In this document: piece by piece, positions 16,495 through 23,895 of the stretch
Layout: the number at the start of each line of letters is the position of its first letter
Position numbering within the stretch: the stretch's first letter is position 1
The notes under the pieces: generated by a model
The model's database searches: none
The model's input: the letters and a program-made list of their open reading frames with translations, nothing else
What the model was told of the DNA's origin: nothing
Translations under genes and position numbers: made by a program
Source: Oxobacter pfennigii
GTDB taxonomy: Bacteria > Bacillota > Clostridia > Clostridiales > Oxobacteraceae
NCBI RefSeq assembly: GCF_001317355.1
Contig: NZ_LKET01000041.1
Span: 53,574-117,573, forward strand
Direction: 5' to 3'
DNA length: 64,000 nucleotides

Positions 16495-17361
16495 TTAATG
16501 CGCTCCAAGGATGCTTTTTGCTAAACTGCCCGTCTTAAAGAGCGTGAAGCACAACAGCACCGTGTAACCAACTATCGTCCATACCGCGCCGATGGGATCG
16601 CCGCTTATGGCGATGCTCTGAATCAGCACGGCATAAATGCCGACGCATACCAGAATGAGCAGTCCTTGAAAGCCAACCGCCATCAGGGATTTGAAATAGT
16701 TCTGGCCTGTGCTACCAAGCTCACGGTTTACCACCGTGGCAAAGGGGATGGGCGCTAAACTGGTCAGCATGTATATTTCTATCATTCTGCCGTACACGAT
16801 AACGAAAATCACAATATTCAGCGCATTCATGGTGATACCGATAATGCCGCTCTGGAGCCATAAGCCAAGCAGAGGGCCTATATCCATTGCTTCTAATTGA
16901 GCTTCCAGCGTATTCAACATATCCGGGCTGACCGCCGTACTGCCGCCAATCAGTCCTCCGGCGCGGTTTATAACACTCTGCGCCACATCGAATACCGCCA
17001 TTACGATGTTAAAGGTATTGGACAGAATCAGCACGGCGGCAAAGGTTTTGAACACCCATTTGAAGAACATCCATGTATCAATGTCATGCAGGTTGTTCCG
17101 GTCAATAATCATCTGAATCAGCTCATAGCACATGACAAAGGTAAGAATCAGTCCGGCAATGGGTAAGACAACCGTTTCGGAAAGCTGCCGTATGAGGGAG
17201 AACACGCTGGGGTTCCAAGCCCCCGGCGTAGTTCCCACTTGGTTTGCAATCTCTCCGACCTGGTTGTTTACGTTGTCAAAAAGGCCGTTTAAGTTCCCCA
17301 TAATGCCGTCAATCAATACGCCTTTCAGCCAATCGGTAATCCAGTCGGTGAGAAAATCCAT
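16495..17361 (-). CDS. TrbL/VirB6-like conjugal transfer membrane protein
   Basis: 288 residues with about six hydrophobic segments (for example VVLPIAGLILTFVMCYELIQ, TFAAVLILSNTFNIVMAVF and NIVIFVIVYGRMIEIYMLTS). The pattern NRELGSTGQNYFKSLMAVGFQG is typical of the VirB6/TrbL-like proteins of Gram-positive elements. It should form part of the inner-membrane channel. It follows the Maff2 gene by 11 bp and its stop is followed within 2 nt by a palindrome copy. Confidence 0.82.
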   Translation of the reverse strand: MDFLTDWITDWLKGVLIDGIMGNLNGLFDNVNNQVGEIANQVGTTPGAWNPSVFSLIRQLSETVVLPIAGLILTFVMCYELIQMIIDRNNLHDIDTWMFFKWVFKTFAAVLILSNTFNIVMAVFDVAQSVINRAGGLIGGSTAVSPDMLNTLEAQLEAMDIGPLLGLWLQSGIIGITMNALNIVIFVIVYGRMIEIYMLTSLAPIPFATVVNRELGSTGQNYFKSLMAVGFQGLLILVCVGIYAVLIQSIAISGDPIGAVWTIVGYTVLLCFTLFKTGSLAKSILGAH

Positions 17362-17372
17362 ACTGTTTTACC

Positions 17373-17585
17373 TTAAAACAGGCCGGACAGCAGCGGCACA
17401 AGGGTAGTCCCCAAAAGGATAACGCCGCCTCCTGCCATGAGCTGTTTAATCCCTTGCGATTTTGCGGCAGGATTATCCGACCCGTACCCTTCCAAAAGGT
17501 TGATAACACCCCACACGGCAAGACCCGCGCCAAGGGCTACGACAAGGGTTTGCAGGGTATCTACTGCACTTGTAAAGAATTGCAT
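17373..17585 (-). CDS. Maff2 family protein (VirB2-like)
   Basis: A 70-residue protein with two hydrophobic segments (TLVVALGAGLAVWGVINLL and LMAGGGVILLGTTLVPLLSG) separated by GYGSDNPAAKSQGIKQ. This is the Maff2 pattern of clostridial conjugative elements. Its size and two-helix layout resemble VirB2-type pilus subunits, a role that is inferred. It starts at the ATG (QFFTSAVDTL) after GGAGGTACATGCT. Confidence 0.82.
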   Translation of the reverse strand: MQFFTSAVDTLQTLVVALGAGLAVWGVINLLEGYGSDNPAAKSQGIKQLMAGGGVILLGTTLVPLLSGLF

Positions 17586-17624
17586 AGCATGTACCTCCAT
17601 TTTCTATTTTGATTTTGGATATGA

Positions 17625-17646
17625 AAAAACCGCCATTACTGGCGGC
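17625..17646 (-). terminator. Rho-independent terminator-like hairpin
   Basis: The arms CCGCCA and TGGCGG enclose a 4-nt loop and, read on the minus strand, are followed by a run of T. It would stop leftward transcripts between the defence cassette and the Maff2 gene, making the Maff2-TrbL segment independent of the VirD4 operon. Confidence 0.6.
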
Positions 17647-17651
17647 ATGGG

Positions 17652-17676
17652 ACTTCGGGCCAAGTTGACCCGAAGT
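17652..17676. repeat. 25-bp palindrome, copy 11 (left edge of the defence cassette)
   Basis: One change (GACCC) giving a G-U pair if transcribed leftwards. Marks the Maff2 side of the caspase-TIR cassette. Confidence 0.9.
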
Positions 17677-17740
17677 TCTATATTCAGTTTTAGCAGGGTT
17701 TAGGGGGGAGCACGAATCATGAAAATCTCCTCATTTCTCG

Positions 17741-17803
17741 TTGTTTTATTGAAAATTTTGGTATATAATGAAAACAACCACCTAAGTGAAATAAGTGGTT
17801 GTT
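17741..17803 (+). promoter_or_regulatory. promoter and leader hairpin of the defence cassette
   Basis: A -35 like TTGTTT (17741-17746), a 16-nt spacer and a consensus-like TATAAT (17763-17768) form a candidate sigma-A promoter. An inverted repeat with arms AACAACCAC (17773-17781) and GTGGTTGTT (17795-17803) sits at the expected transcript start, about 70 bp before the caspase start. It could be an operator or a leader hairpin. Confidence 0.55.
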
Positions 17804-17875
17804 AAATAAGGAACTTCTTAATAGGTTAGGTAAAAATTATAATTTAGCAATAATTTGGAAATGTGAGGTGATTTC

Positions 17876-18835
17876 TTGAAAAAAGCATTAATAATTGGCA
17901 TTGACAACTATCCAACAGCTCCCCTAAATGGATGTGTAAATGATGCCAACGCTGTGGCTGAGTTATTAAAAACAAATGGAGATGGTTCCCCCAATTTTGA
18001 CGTTTCTTTGAATCTTAATGTGCAGACAAAAGCTGAATTTTTGGACTTAATTGAAAAATTATTTGTTGGTGATGCTGATGCTTCATTATTGTATTTTTCA
18101 GGCCACGGGAGTGAGTGCGGACACCTTGTAACTCCTGATTATCGGGGTAGAGATTTAGGCGTATCTATGGCTGATGTCTTAGGGTGCGCAAATCGTTCAA
18201 AATGTAAGAATAAAATAATCATTTTGGATTGTTGCTTTTCTGGCAAATTAGGGGAGTCTTCCGTTACTCAAAGTACTGAATCTATTCTTGGTGAAGGCAT
18301 TACTATAATGACAGCTAGCAATAGAGACGAAGTGTCTATGGAAAGTAATGGCCAAGGTCTTTTCACAAGTTTATTTTTGCAAGGTTTAAGAGGAAGCGCG
18401 GCTGACATAACTGGAAGAATAACACCAGCAGGCATATACGCTTTCATTGATCAGTCGCTTGGTGCATGGCAGCAACGACCAGTTTTTAAAACAAATATAT
18501 CACAATTTCTTTCGATTCGTGATATAGAACCCAGGGTTCCTAAAAATATTTTACGCAAGCTGGGTCAGTACTTTGATTCCCCAAGTGATAAATTTGAATT
18601 AGATCCATCATTTGAATTTACTAATAATCCAAGTATCCAACATGAAGTTGTTGAGCCATACTCAAAAGAAGAAAATGTAAATATATTCAAGGAACTTCAA
18701 TTATTTCAAAGTGTTGGCCTTGTTGAACCGGTAGATGAAGATTATATGTATTTTGCAGCTATGAAGAGTAAGTCTTGTAAATTAACGGCTCTTGGGTTAC
18801 ATTATTGGAAATTGTCTAAGGATACGAGATTTTAA
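17876..18835 (+). CDS. caspase-like (peptidase C14) effector, candidate type IV Thoeris protease
   Basis: 319 residues. Residues 1-205 form a caspase/metacaspase domain with the catalytic His in SGHG (H77) and the catalytic Cys in LDCCFSG (C120). The N-terminal ALIIGIDNYPTAPLNGCVNDA is typical of bacterial C14 proteases. Residues about 215-319 form a separate, unrecognised C-terminal domain that could sense a ligand. It starts at TTG after GAGGTG. It is on the strand opposite to the transfer genes and is much richer in AT, so it is cargo. The TIR-like gene follows 22 bp downstream. Caspase plus TIR matches the recently described type IV Thoeris defence, in which a TIR-made cyclic ADP-ribose isomer activates the protease. 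Assignment is by architecture, not alignment. Confidence 0.85.
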   Translation: MKKALIIGIDNYPTAPLNGCVNDANAVAELLKTNGDGSPNFDVSLNLNVQTKAEFLDLIEKLFVGDADASLLYFSGHGSECGHLVTPDYRGRDLGVSMADVLGCANRSKCKNKIIILDCCFSGKLGESSVTQSTESILGEGITIMTASNRDEVSMESNGQGLFTSLFLQGLRGSAADITGRITPAGIYAFIDQSLGAWQQRPVFKTNISQFLSIRDIEPRVPKNILRKLGQYFDSPSDKFELDPSFEFTNNPSIQHEVVEPYSKEENVNIFKELQLFQSVGLVEPVDEDYMYFAAMKSKSCKLTALGLHYWKLSKDTRF

Positions 18836-18857
18836 TATCCATTAAGGAGGAAAAGTA

Positions 18858-19238
18858 ATGATTAATGTATTTATACCGCATCGTTGGAATAATGATGATT
18901 ATTCTGAAATTAGTGCCCTATTGGATCGTACAAAATTTAAGGTCAGAGATTATTCAGTACCAAGCAGTTCACCATTTGATAGTATTGATAAGAGGTTCAA
19001 CGTTGACCCACAGATTCAAAAACAGATTAAATATGCTAGCGTAGTAGTATGTTCCAACCGACCAGCGAATAACAATGGGATGTCAATTGAGGAAATAAGA
19101 TTCGCAATTAGTATTGGAAAACCTGTAGTTGCTGTTAAAGTTACTGATAACACTAGTGCTGATATTTCAGCATTAGATATATCTGTTGTTTCTAAGCGAA
19201 AAGATTCGTTGGAAACATGGATCAATCAAAATACATAA
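18858..19238 (+). CDS. TIR-like domain protein, candidate ThsB signal synthase
   Basis: 126 residues, a single domain. The start INVFIPHRWNNDDYSEISAL, the motif DYSVPSSSPF and the segment MSIEEIRFAISIGKPVVAVKV follow the TIR-like (DUF1863/ThsB) pattern. E78 or E79 is the candidate catalytic glutamate of an NAD-consuming TIR. In Thoeris, ThsB senses infection and makes a nucleotide signal from NAD+. Here the partner would be the caspase-like protein. It is preceded by AAGGAGG and followed by a terminator. An SLOG or 2-deoxyribosyltransferase-like fold is a less likely alternative. Confidence 0.75.
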   Translation: MINVFIPHRWNNDDYSEISALLDRTKFKVRDYSVPSSSPFDSIDKRFNVDPQIQKQIKYASVVVCSNRPANNNGMSIEEIRFAISIGKPVVAVKVTDNTSADISALDISVVSKRKDSLETWINQNT

Positions 19239-19277
19239 GAATTCCCTATTATTTTGGAACATTAAATTGTATTCATA

Positions 19278-19311
19278 AACACCCGTCAGATATAAATCTG
19301 GCGGGTGTTTT
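19278..19311 (+). terminator. terminator of the caspase-TIR operon
   Basis: The arms AACACCCGTCAGA and TCTGGCGGGTGTT (one G-U pair) enclose a 6-nt loop and are followed by TTT. It lies 40 bp after the TIR-like stop and would isolate the cassette from the opposing VirD4 gene. Confidence 0.75.
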
Positions 19312-19313
19312 CC

Positions 19314-19338
19314 ACTTCGGGCCAACTTGACCCGAAGT
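19314..19338. repeat. 25-bp palindrome, copy 12 (right edge of the defence cassette)
   Basis: Has the same change as copy 11 (GACCC). Overlaps the virD4 stop codon by one base. Confidence 0.9.
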
Positions 19339-21170
19339 TATGCAAACGCATCCGGATCGTCCACATCATCATAGTTAAGAATATCCTCGTCTGTATCAGC
19401 AGCGGTATCCTCTCCGGGTGCGTCTACCTCATATACGGTGTATTGCTCATCCGGCTTTACCTCCATGCGCCGGTCTATCAGGGTAGAAATATCGAAGCTG
19501 TTGCGTTTATCGGCTTCGGAAGTATATTGATAGCAAGGGTGCTTTTTCAGGTCATACTTCGGGGAAAGGAAGGGACGGAGTCCGCGAAGCTGTAAAATAC
19601 ACTTGCTTCCGTCCATTGTGGTGAGTTCGTCCACCGTCATAAGCTCTTTTCCGAGCCGTTGCAGATTTTGACCGTGGCTTTCCGATTGACCCCGCGTCCG
19701 GCTTTCCGTGTACATGGAAATGGTTTCTTTCCCCAAAGCCTCCGAAAGCTCCTTAACGGTGGTATGCTCCCTGCCTCCCAAGAAGATGACCGAATCCATG
19801 TTGCCCATGATGGTTTCGGCATGGTCTTTATACAGCGCCTTTAACTGGCTCTGCGCCTGTAAGAACAAGCATAAAGAAATTTCACGGGAGCGGATAACAG
19901 CTACCAGTTTTTCCAGTTGCGGAACCTGCCCTGTGTTTGCCGCCTCGTCCCACAGAACCCGTACATGATGGGGCAAGCGGCCCGAATACTTGTTGTCGGC
20001 CCGTTCGCAGAGCAGGTTGAACATCTGTGAAAAGGCAAGGGCTACGATAAAGTTGTAAGTGGTATCCGTGTCGCTGATGATGAAGAAAGTCGCCGTTTTC
20101 CGGTCGCCCATGCGGTCAAGTTCCAACTCGTCATAACTCATAATCTCCCGGAGTTGCGGAATATCGAAAGGGGCAAGCCTTGCGCCGCAGGAAATCAGAA
20201 TGCTTTTTGCCGTCTTACCGCTGGCGAGCTTATATTTCTTATACTGCCGCACCGCAAAGTGATTGGGATTGCGTTTTTCCAGCCCCATGAACATGTAATC
20301 CACAGCATTGCGGAAATTGTCATCGTCCTCTTTGACTTCCATGCTGTTAATCATATCCACAAGGGTATTCATGTTGCGTTCTTCCTCCGGCCCCTCAAAG
20401 ACGATATATGCTACAAGAGCGCAGTACAAAAGGGTTTCGGCTTTCGCCCAAAACTCGTCGCCCTCCTTGCCGTCGCCCTTAGTGTTGGTAATCAGGGCAT
20501 TGACGAATTTCAGAATGTCGCTTTCCGTCTTTATGTAGGAAAGCGGGTTATAGTGCATGGATTTGGAAAAGTCGATGCTGTTGAATACCTTGATTTTGTA
20601 ACCTTTCTTTTTCAGGAAGAAACCGACCTGCCCTAAAACGCCGCCTTTCGGATCAACCACCACATAAGAGGAATGAGCCTGTAAAAGCTGTGGGGTCAAC
20701 CAAAACCGGGTTTTGCCGGAGCCGGAGGAGCCAATCACGCAGCAGTTAAGATTTCGGGAGTTGGCGGGGTTTGCGGGACGGGTATTCATGGTGAGAAATT
20801 CCGTCCCGGTTAGAATGACGTTGTTCTTGAAAACCGGGTCGATAAAGGATTTTATGTCCTTTGCCGTTCCCCACCGGGCCGAACCGTATTCCACATCCTT
20901 TCTGAACTTCTTTGCGTTTTTTACCTTGTTCCACACCACCAGCCGGATTATGACGGCCCCTACAAGGCCAATGAGCCAATCGGACATGACAAGGCCCGGC
21001 ACTATCGTCCCAAACGCCGGGCCTGTGGTGTTCATCATGCCGATCAGCTTTTCTCCGAAGTTTGCCCCCGCCGCAAGGCGGTAGGCTGTGCCGAGCTTCA
21101 GGCAGCACCAGAAAATAAACAGGTAGGGGATGTTCGGCAGCACATACATCCTGATTTTATCTGTCCTCAT
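19338..21170 (-). CDS. virD4: VirD4-like type IV coupling protein
   Basis: This ATPase of about 610 residues recruits the DNA-relaxase complex to the mating channel. Two N-terminal membrane segments are visible (NIPYLFIFWCCLKLGTAYRL and DWLIGLVGAVIIRLVVW). Walker A GSSGSGKT lies near residue 146 and Walker B VRVLWDEAAN near 403. The ATG at 21170 follows GGGAGGTGGCCC and overlaps the PcfB gene by 14 bp, so the longer frame is rejected. PcfB-VirD4 is the conserved Gram-positive arrangement. The stop codon overlaps the last base of a palindrome copy, beyond which the defence cassette begins. Confidence 0.93.
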   Translation of the reverse strand: MRTDKIRMYVLPNIPYLFIFWCCLKLGTAYRLAAGANFGEKLIGMMNTTGPAFGTIVPGLVMSDWLIGLVGAVIIRLVVWNKVKNAKKFRKDVEYGSARWGTAKDIKSFIDPVFKNNVILTGTEFLTMNTRPANPANSRNLNCCVIGSSGSGKTRFWLTPQLLQAHSSYVVVDPKGGVLGQVGFFLKKKGYKIKVFNSIDFSKSMHYNPLSYIKTESDILKFVNALITNTKGDGKEGDEFWAKAETLLYCALVAYIVFEGPEEERNMNTLVDMINSMEVKEDDDNFRNAVDYMFMGLEKRNPNHFAVRQYKKYKLASGKTAKSILISCGARLAPFDIPQLREIMSYDELELDRMGDRKTATFFIISDTDTTYNFIVALAFSQMFNLLCERADNKYSGRLPHHVRVLWDEAANTGQVPQLEKLVAVIRSREISLCLFLQAQSQLKALYKDHAETIMGNMDSVIFLGGREHTTVKELSEALGKETISMYTESRTRGQSESHGQNLQRLGKELMTVDELTTMDGSKCILQLRGLRPFLSPKYDLKKHPCYQYTSEADKRNSFDISTLIDRRMEVKPDEQYTVYEVDAPGEDTAADTDEDILNYDDVDDPDAFA

Positions 21171-21630
21171 GGGCCACCTCCCGTTTCCGTTGCTGTTCGC
21201 GGGGCCGTGACCGCGCTTTATCCCCAAACTGCCTTAACTGTTGCAGGATAGAGGGGCGTTTGCTTTTTCCCCGGCCCAACACCAGCCTGGTGTATTCGGA
21301 GAAAGCCGCCGTGATTGCGTCGGCCTGCCCGGCCTTGAAGAACAGCAGGTATTTTTTCGGCCCGGTTTTGTGAAAGGCATAGTCAACATTGTATTTCCGG
21401 GCGATACGATCAAAGAGTTTGGTTTCCCCGTCCAGCGGAAGGGCGCTCGTGGAAACACGGTGGTTCATCAGCTTTTTGACGCTCTGCTTGCCCTGGGGTG
21501 TCTGTGCTTTGTGATAGTCTTTTTGGATCTTCCGCAAAGCCGCCGCAAGTGCCTTTGCCAGAGTTTTTGCGGAGAGCTTCGCCGCGTTTACCGAAACGGC
21601 AACCGCCCGGCGTTCTATATCTTCCTGCAT
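21157..21630 (-). CDS. pcfB: PcfB family protein (DUF3801)
   Basis: 157 residues, soluble and basic. The N-terminal QEDIERRAVAVSVNAAKLSA and the central GETKLFDRIARKYNVDYAFH match PcfB of enterococcal pCF10 and clostridial elements, an accessory factor acting with the relaxase and coupling protein. It starts at the ATG at 21630 after AAAGGAGG, giving the family's usual length. It overlaps virD4. Confidence 0.82.
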   Translation of the reverse strand: MQEDIERRAVAVSVNAAKLSAKTLAKALAAALRKIQKDYHKAQTPQGKQSVKKLMNHRVSTSALPLDGETKLFDRIARKYNVDYAFHKTGPKKYLLFFKAGQADAITAAFSEYTRLVLGRGKSKRPSILQQLRQFGDKARSRPREQQRKREVAHEDR

Positions 21631-21677
21631 GAAAAACCTCCTTTCCTGCCATATAGGGCAATCCATACAAGCGGGGG

Positions 21678-21702
21678 ACTTCGGGTCAACTTGACCCGAA
21701 GT
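21678..21702. repeat. 25-bp palindrome, copy 13 (compensatory change)
   Basis: Both arms are altered (GGGTC and GACCC), so the palindrome stays perfect. Lies between the coiled-coil gene and pcfB. Confidence 0.92.
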
Positions 21703-21705
21703 GGG

Positions 21706-22494
21706 CTACCTTTCCACATTGGCAGGGCGGGGGCGCGCAATGTCGGGAGCGTCTTTTTTCGCCTGTGCAATCTGTTCATTGTGTGCTTGAATTGCCTTTT
21801 GGATAGACGGCTTTGCCCTTTCTTCCAACCGGGCCAGATTTCCGATAGCGGCCTCCATGCTTTTTTTGATGGAAACAAGACAGGAGTGTTCGGCTTTGAA
21901 GGGAGCTTCCAGCGCCTTAGCCAGCTTTCCCACAGATTTAGCGTCCTGTATGGCTTCCTTTCCAGCCATAGCACGAACCATATTTTTGATATGCCGCCCG
22001 GCCTCATGATACTCGGTACTCACAAGTTCAATATTTGAAATTGTCGCTTCGCTGAACCGGATGCTTTTGCCCAAATCGTCACGCATGGATTCCAGCATGG
22101 GCCGCACCTTGAAAAAACGGACGATGTTATCCAGCGTGGAAATTCCTTTTTCCCGGAAAGCGTCCACGGCGTTTTTGCAGCCCTCAATTACAGTCTGCTT
22201 TACAGCATCCAGCCGTTCCCGCAGTGCAGTCACGTTTTTATCCAGCGTCTTGACCGCGATTTGCAGGGCGGTTTTAACAGGATGAGCCTGTTCCCGCGCC
22301 TCATTCAGTTCCCGGCGCATGGCGGCAAGCTCCTTTACCGCCGCGTCAAGCTGGCGCTCCATTGCGCCGACCTGATTCAGTACAGCAAGAAAATCCTGCG
22401 TTGATGGGGCATTGTTTTCCCTCATAATTGCTAAAAGCTCTTTGACATGCTCGTTTTCCAAAATAGGAGCAGTGGCAGTTTTACTTCTTACCAT
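21706..22494 (-). CDS. coiled-coil protein of the transfer region (DUF6674-like)
   Basis: 262 residues, almost entirely helical, with long heptad-like stretches (VKELAAMRRELNEAREQA, VTALRERLDAVKQTVIEGC) and a Pro/Ala-rich tail. No membrane segment or enzymatic motif is visible. I recall such proteins as DUF6674 on related elements, unverified, with no known function. It is flanked by palindrome copies at both ends (21678-21702 and 22516-22540). Confidence 0.6.
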   Translation of the reverse strand: MVRSKTATAPILENEHVKELLAIMRENNAPSTQDFLAVLNQVGAMERQLDAAVKELAAMRRELNEAREQAHPVKTALQIAVKTLDKNVTALRERLDAVKQTVIEGCKNAVDAFREKGISTLDNIVRFFKVRPMLESMRDDLGKSIRFSEATISNIELVSTEYHEAGRHIKNMVRAMAGKEAIQDAKSVGKLAKALEAPFKAEHSCLVSIKKSMEAAIGNLARLEERAKPSIQKAIQAHNEQIAQAKKDAPDIARPRPANVER

Positions 22495-22515
22495 AGGGTG
22501 TTATCCTCCTTTCTC

Positions 22516-22540
22516 ACTTCGGGTCGACATGGCCCGAAGA
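22516..22540. repeat. 25-bp palindrome, copy 14
   Basis: Diverged (GGGTCG, ending GAAGA). Lies between ardA and the coiled-coil gene, just before the latter's ribosome binding site. Confidence 0.8.
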
Positions 22541-22544
22541 GGCT

Positions 22545-23252
22545 TTAGCGTTCCTCACAGGCCGGGGCGGTACGGCCTTTTGTGGGAACCGGCGCATTGT
22601 CAATCATCTGTTGATATTGTTTTAGGGCGTTATGAATAGATTTTTCCGGTTCGGGGTAGGCGAAAATGCGGTATTCCTCCGGTACATCGTCCCTGCCGCT
22701 GTAATGTTCGATAAAGCTGTCACCGTTGTTTACGATGTAGCCGCCGTCCACGAAATGTCCGTTATCGTCCATGCTCATATCCCGCCCGTATGCCTCATAG
22801 TCGATGTAGTTTTCCAAATGCTCCGGGATTTCCAACGTACACATTTCTTCAATATAATAGCGGCCTAAATCTTCCTCGTCCTCAATGCCTGGATAAAGCT
22901 CAAAGCAATCCAGATTTTGCGTGAGGTTAATTAAGTCCCTGACGCTCCCGGTGTGTTCTCCAAACTCCATAGCGGCGGCGAACTTTTCGGCTTCCCATTT
23001 CGGCATATCGTCCAGCAGTGAGGCCAGATAGTTTAGCTCGTCAATGCTTTCGTATTCGCCCAAACAGTCATGCAAGCCGGGAATATCGGTTTCATAGTCC
23101 GTGATGAAAATTTCCTCATACCGTACTCCGTCCACATGGATACGCTTCAAAAGAGCCTGTACGTCCTCGGTTGTGGCGGGGAGTTTTAGATACTCCCCGT
23201 CCAAATGCCCCTCGTTATACCGTCCAAGGTTGGTGACATAGGCTTCAAGCAT
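22545..23252 (-). CDS. ardA: antirestriction protein ArdA
   Basis: A very acidic protein of about 235 residues whose fold mimics DNA and inhibits type I restriction enzymes after entry into a new host. The start LEAYVTNLGRYNEG and the segment IDELNYLASLLDDM are diagnostic of ArdA, and the acidic stretches (GIEDEEDLGRYYIEEM) fit the DNA-mimic character. The C-terminal 35 residues are an extra basic tail. The ATG overlaps the upstream gene by 8 bp. Confidence 0.93.
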   Translation of the reverse strand: MLEAYVTNLGRYNEGHLDGEYLKLPATTEDVQALLKRIHVDGVRYEEIFITDYETDIPGLHDCLGEYESIDELNYLASLLDDMPKWEAEKFAAAMEFGEHTGSVRDLINLTQNLDCFELYPGIEDEEDLGRYYIEEMCTLEIPEHLENYIDYEAYGRDMSMDDNGHFVDGGYIVNNGDSFIEHYSGRDDVPEEYRIFAYPEPEKSIHNALKQYQQMIDNAPVPTKGRTAPACEER

Positions 23253-23598
23253 TGTTTTTCGCACGGCCCTGTCCCTTGACCGTCAAAATGCCGTCCAGCG
23301 TGGTTGCCGTGATGTTCAGCCGTCCGGCTATGGCAATATCGTTTTTCATATCCTCGTTCATGCCGTCACCGCAGACAACCACCACATGAGAGCGGCGCAG
23401 AAGGTCACGGCTCATGTCAATGCCGCTTTTGTGTTCCTCCGGGATTGCATCGTTGAGAAATAACGGGAGATACAAAAGAGGGCAAACCGGGGAAAAACCT
23501 GCCTCGTATACCGCCCGGCAATACTGCGCCGCCTGCTTTGTGTCTGTGTTACGGTTGCCGCTCCATGCGGCTGTGATGTATGCTAAAGGTCGTTTCAT
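23245..23598 (-). CDS. DUF4406/DUF7768-like protein
   Basis: 117 residues with the pattern PLAYITAAWSGN at the N-terminus, then AGFSPVCPLLYLPLFLN and RSHVVVVCGDGMNEDM. This resembles small nucleoside 2-deoxyribosyltransferase-like domains (DUF4406/DUF7768) carried by phages and conjugative elements. Activity is unknown. It is cotranscribed with ardA and starts at the ATG after GGAGGTG. Confidence 0.65.
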   Translation of the reverse strand: MKRPLAYITAAWSGNRNTDTKQAAQYCRAVYEAGFSPVCPLLYLPLFLNDAIPEEHKSGIDMSRDLLRRSHVVVVCGDGMNEDMKNDIAIAGRLNITATTLDGILTVKGQGRAKNNA

Positions 23599-23651
23599 GT
23601 AATAAAGCACCTCCGTTCTTGTTGCGCTGAATGTGTCAACCTATCCCCCCG

Positions 23652-23673
23652 CCCTTTCCACTCTTGGAAAGGG
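23652..23673. repeat. small perfect hairpin
   Basis: The arms CCCTTTCCA and TGGAAAGGG enclose a 4-nt loop. It lies just before the long inverted repeat upstream of the DUF4406-like gene. Confidence 0.6.
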
Positions 23674-23678
23674 AGCGG

Positions 23679-23838
23679 CTCAAAGGAATATATATCCCCG
23701 TCGCTTGACAGCCTTAAAGCATAACCGGAGAAGCCTGTCAAGAGTGCGAAGCACCGCCTACGGCGGCAAGCTCTTGACAGACTTTCCCGGTTATGCTATC
23801 CCGTACATGGCGACGGGGAATATATTATATCCTTTGAG
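23679..23838. repeat. 160-bp nested inverted repeat (structured RNA or oriT candidate)
   Basis: Four nested pairs of arms share one axis. CTCAAAGGA plus CCCCGTCGC (23679-23704) pairs with GCGACGGGG plus TCCTTTGAG (23810-23838). GCATAACCGG (23719-23728) pairs with 23787-23796. CTGTCAAGAG (23735-23744) pairs with 23771-23780. CCGCC (23754-23758) pairs with 23762-23766. The ParB-to-DUF4406 gap holding it has no open reading frame. It could be a structured transcript, a transfer origin or a protein-binding site. Confidence 0.7.
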
Positions 23839-23870
23839 CTTCGGGGCGCGGGGCAGCGCCCCGCAAAACC

Positions 23871-23895
23871 CTATCGGGTCAACTTGGCCCGATGT
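23871..23895. repeat. 25-bp palindrome, copy 15 (diverged)
   Basis: Core ATCGGG/CCCGAT, with a compensated outer pair in place of TTCGGG/CCCGAA. Overlaps the parB stop codon. Confidence 0.75.

Noticed and set aside
21241..22038. Plus-strand open frame opposite pcfB and the coiled-coil gene
   Set aside because: Antisense shadow. It spans two genes and a palindrome and has no ribosome binding site.
23679..23838. Firm oriT call for the long inverted repeat
   Set aside because: No relaxase is visible in the window to define a nic site, so only candidate status is justified.
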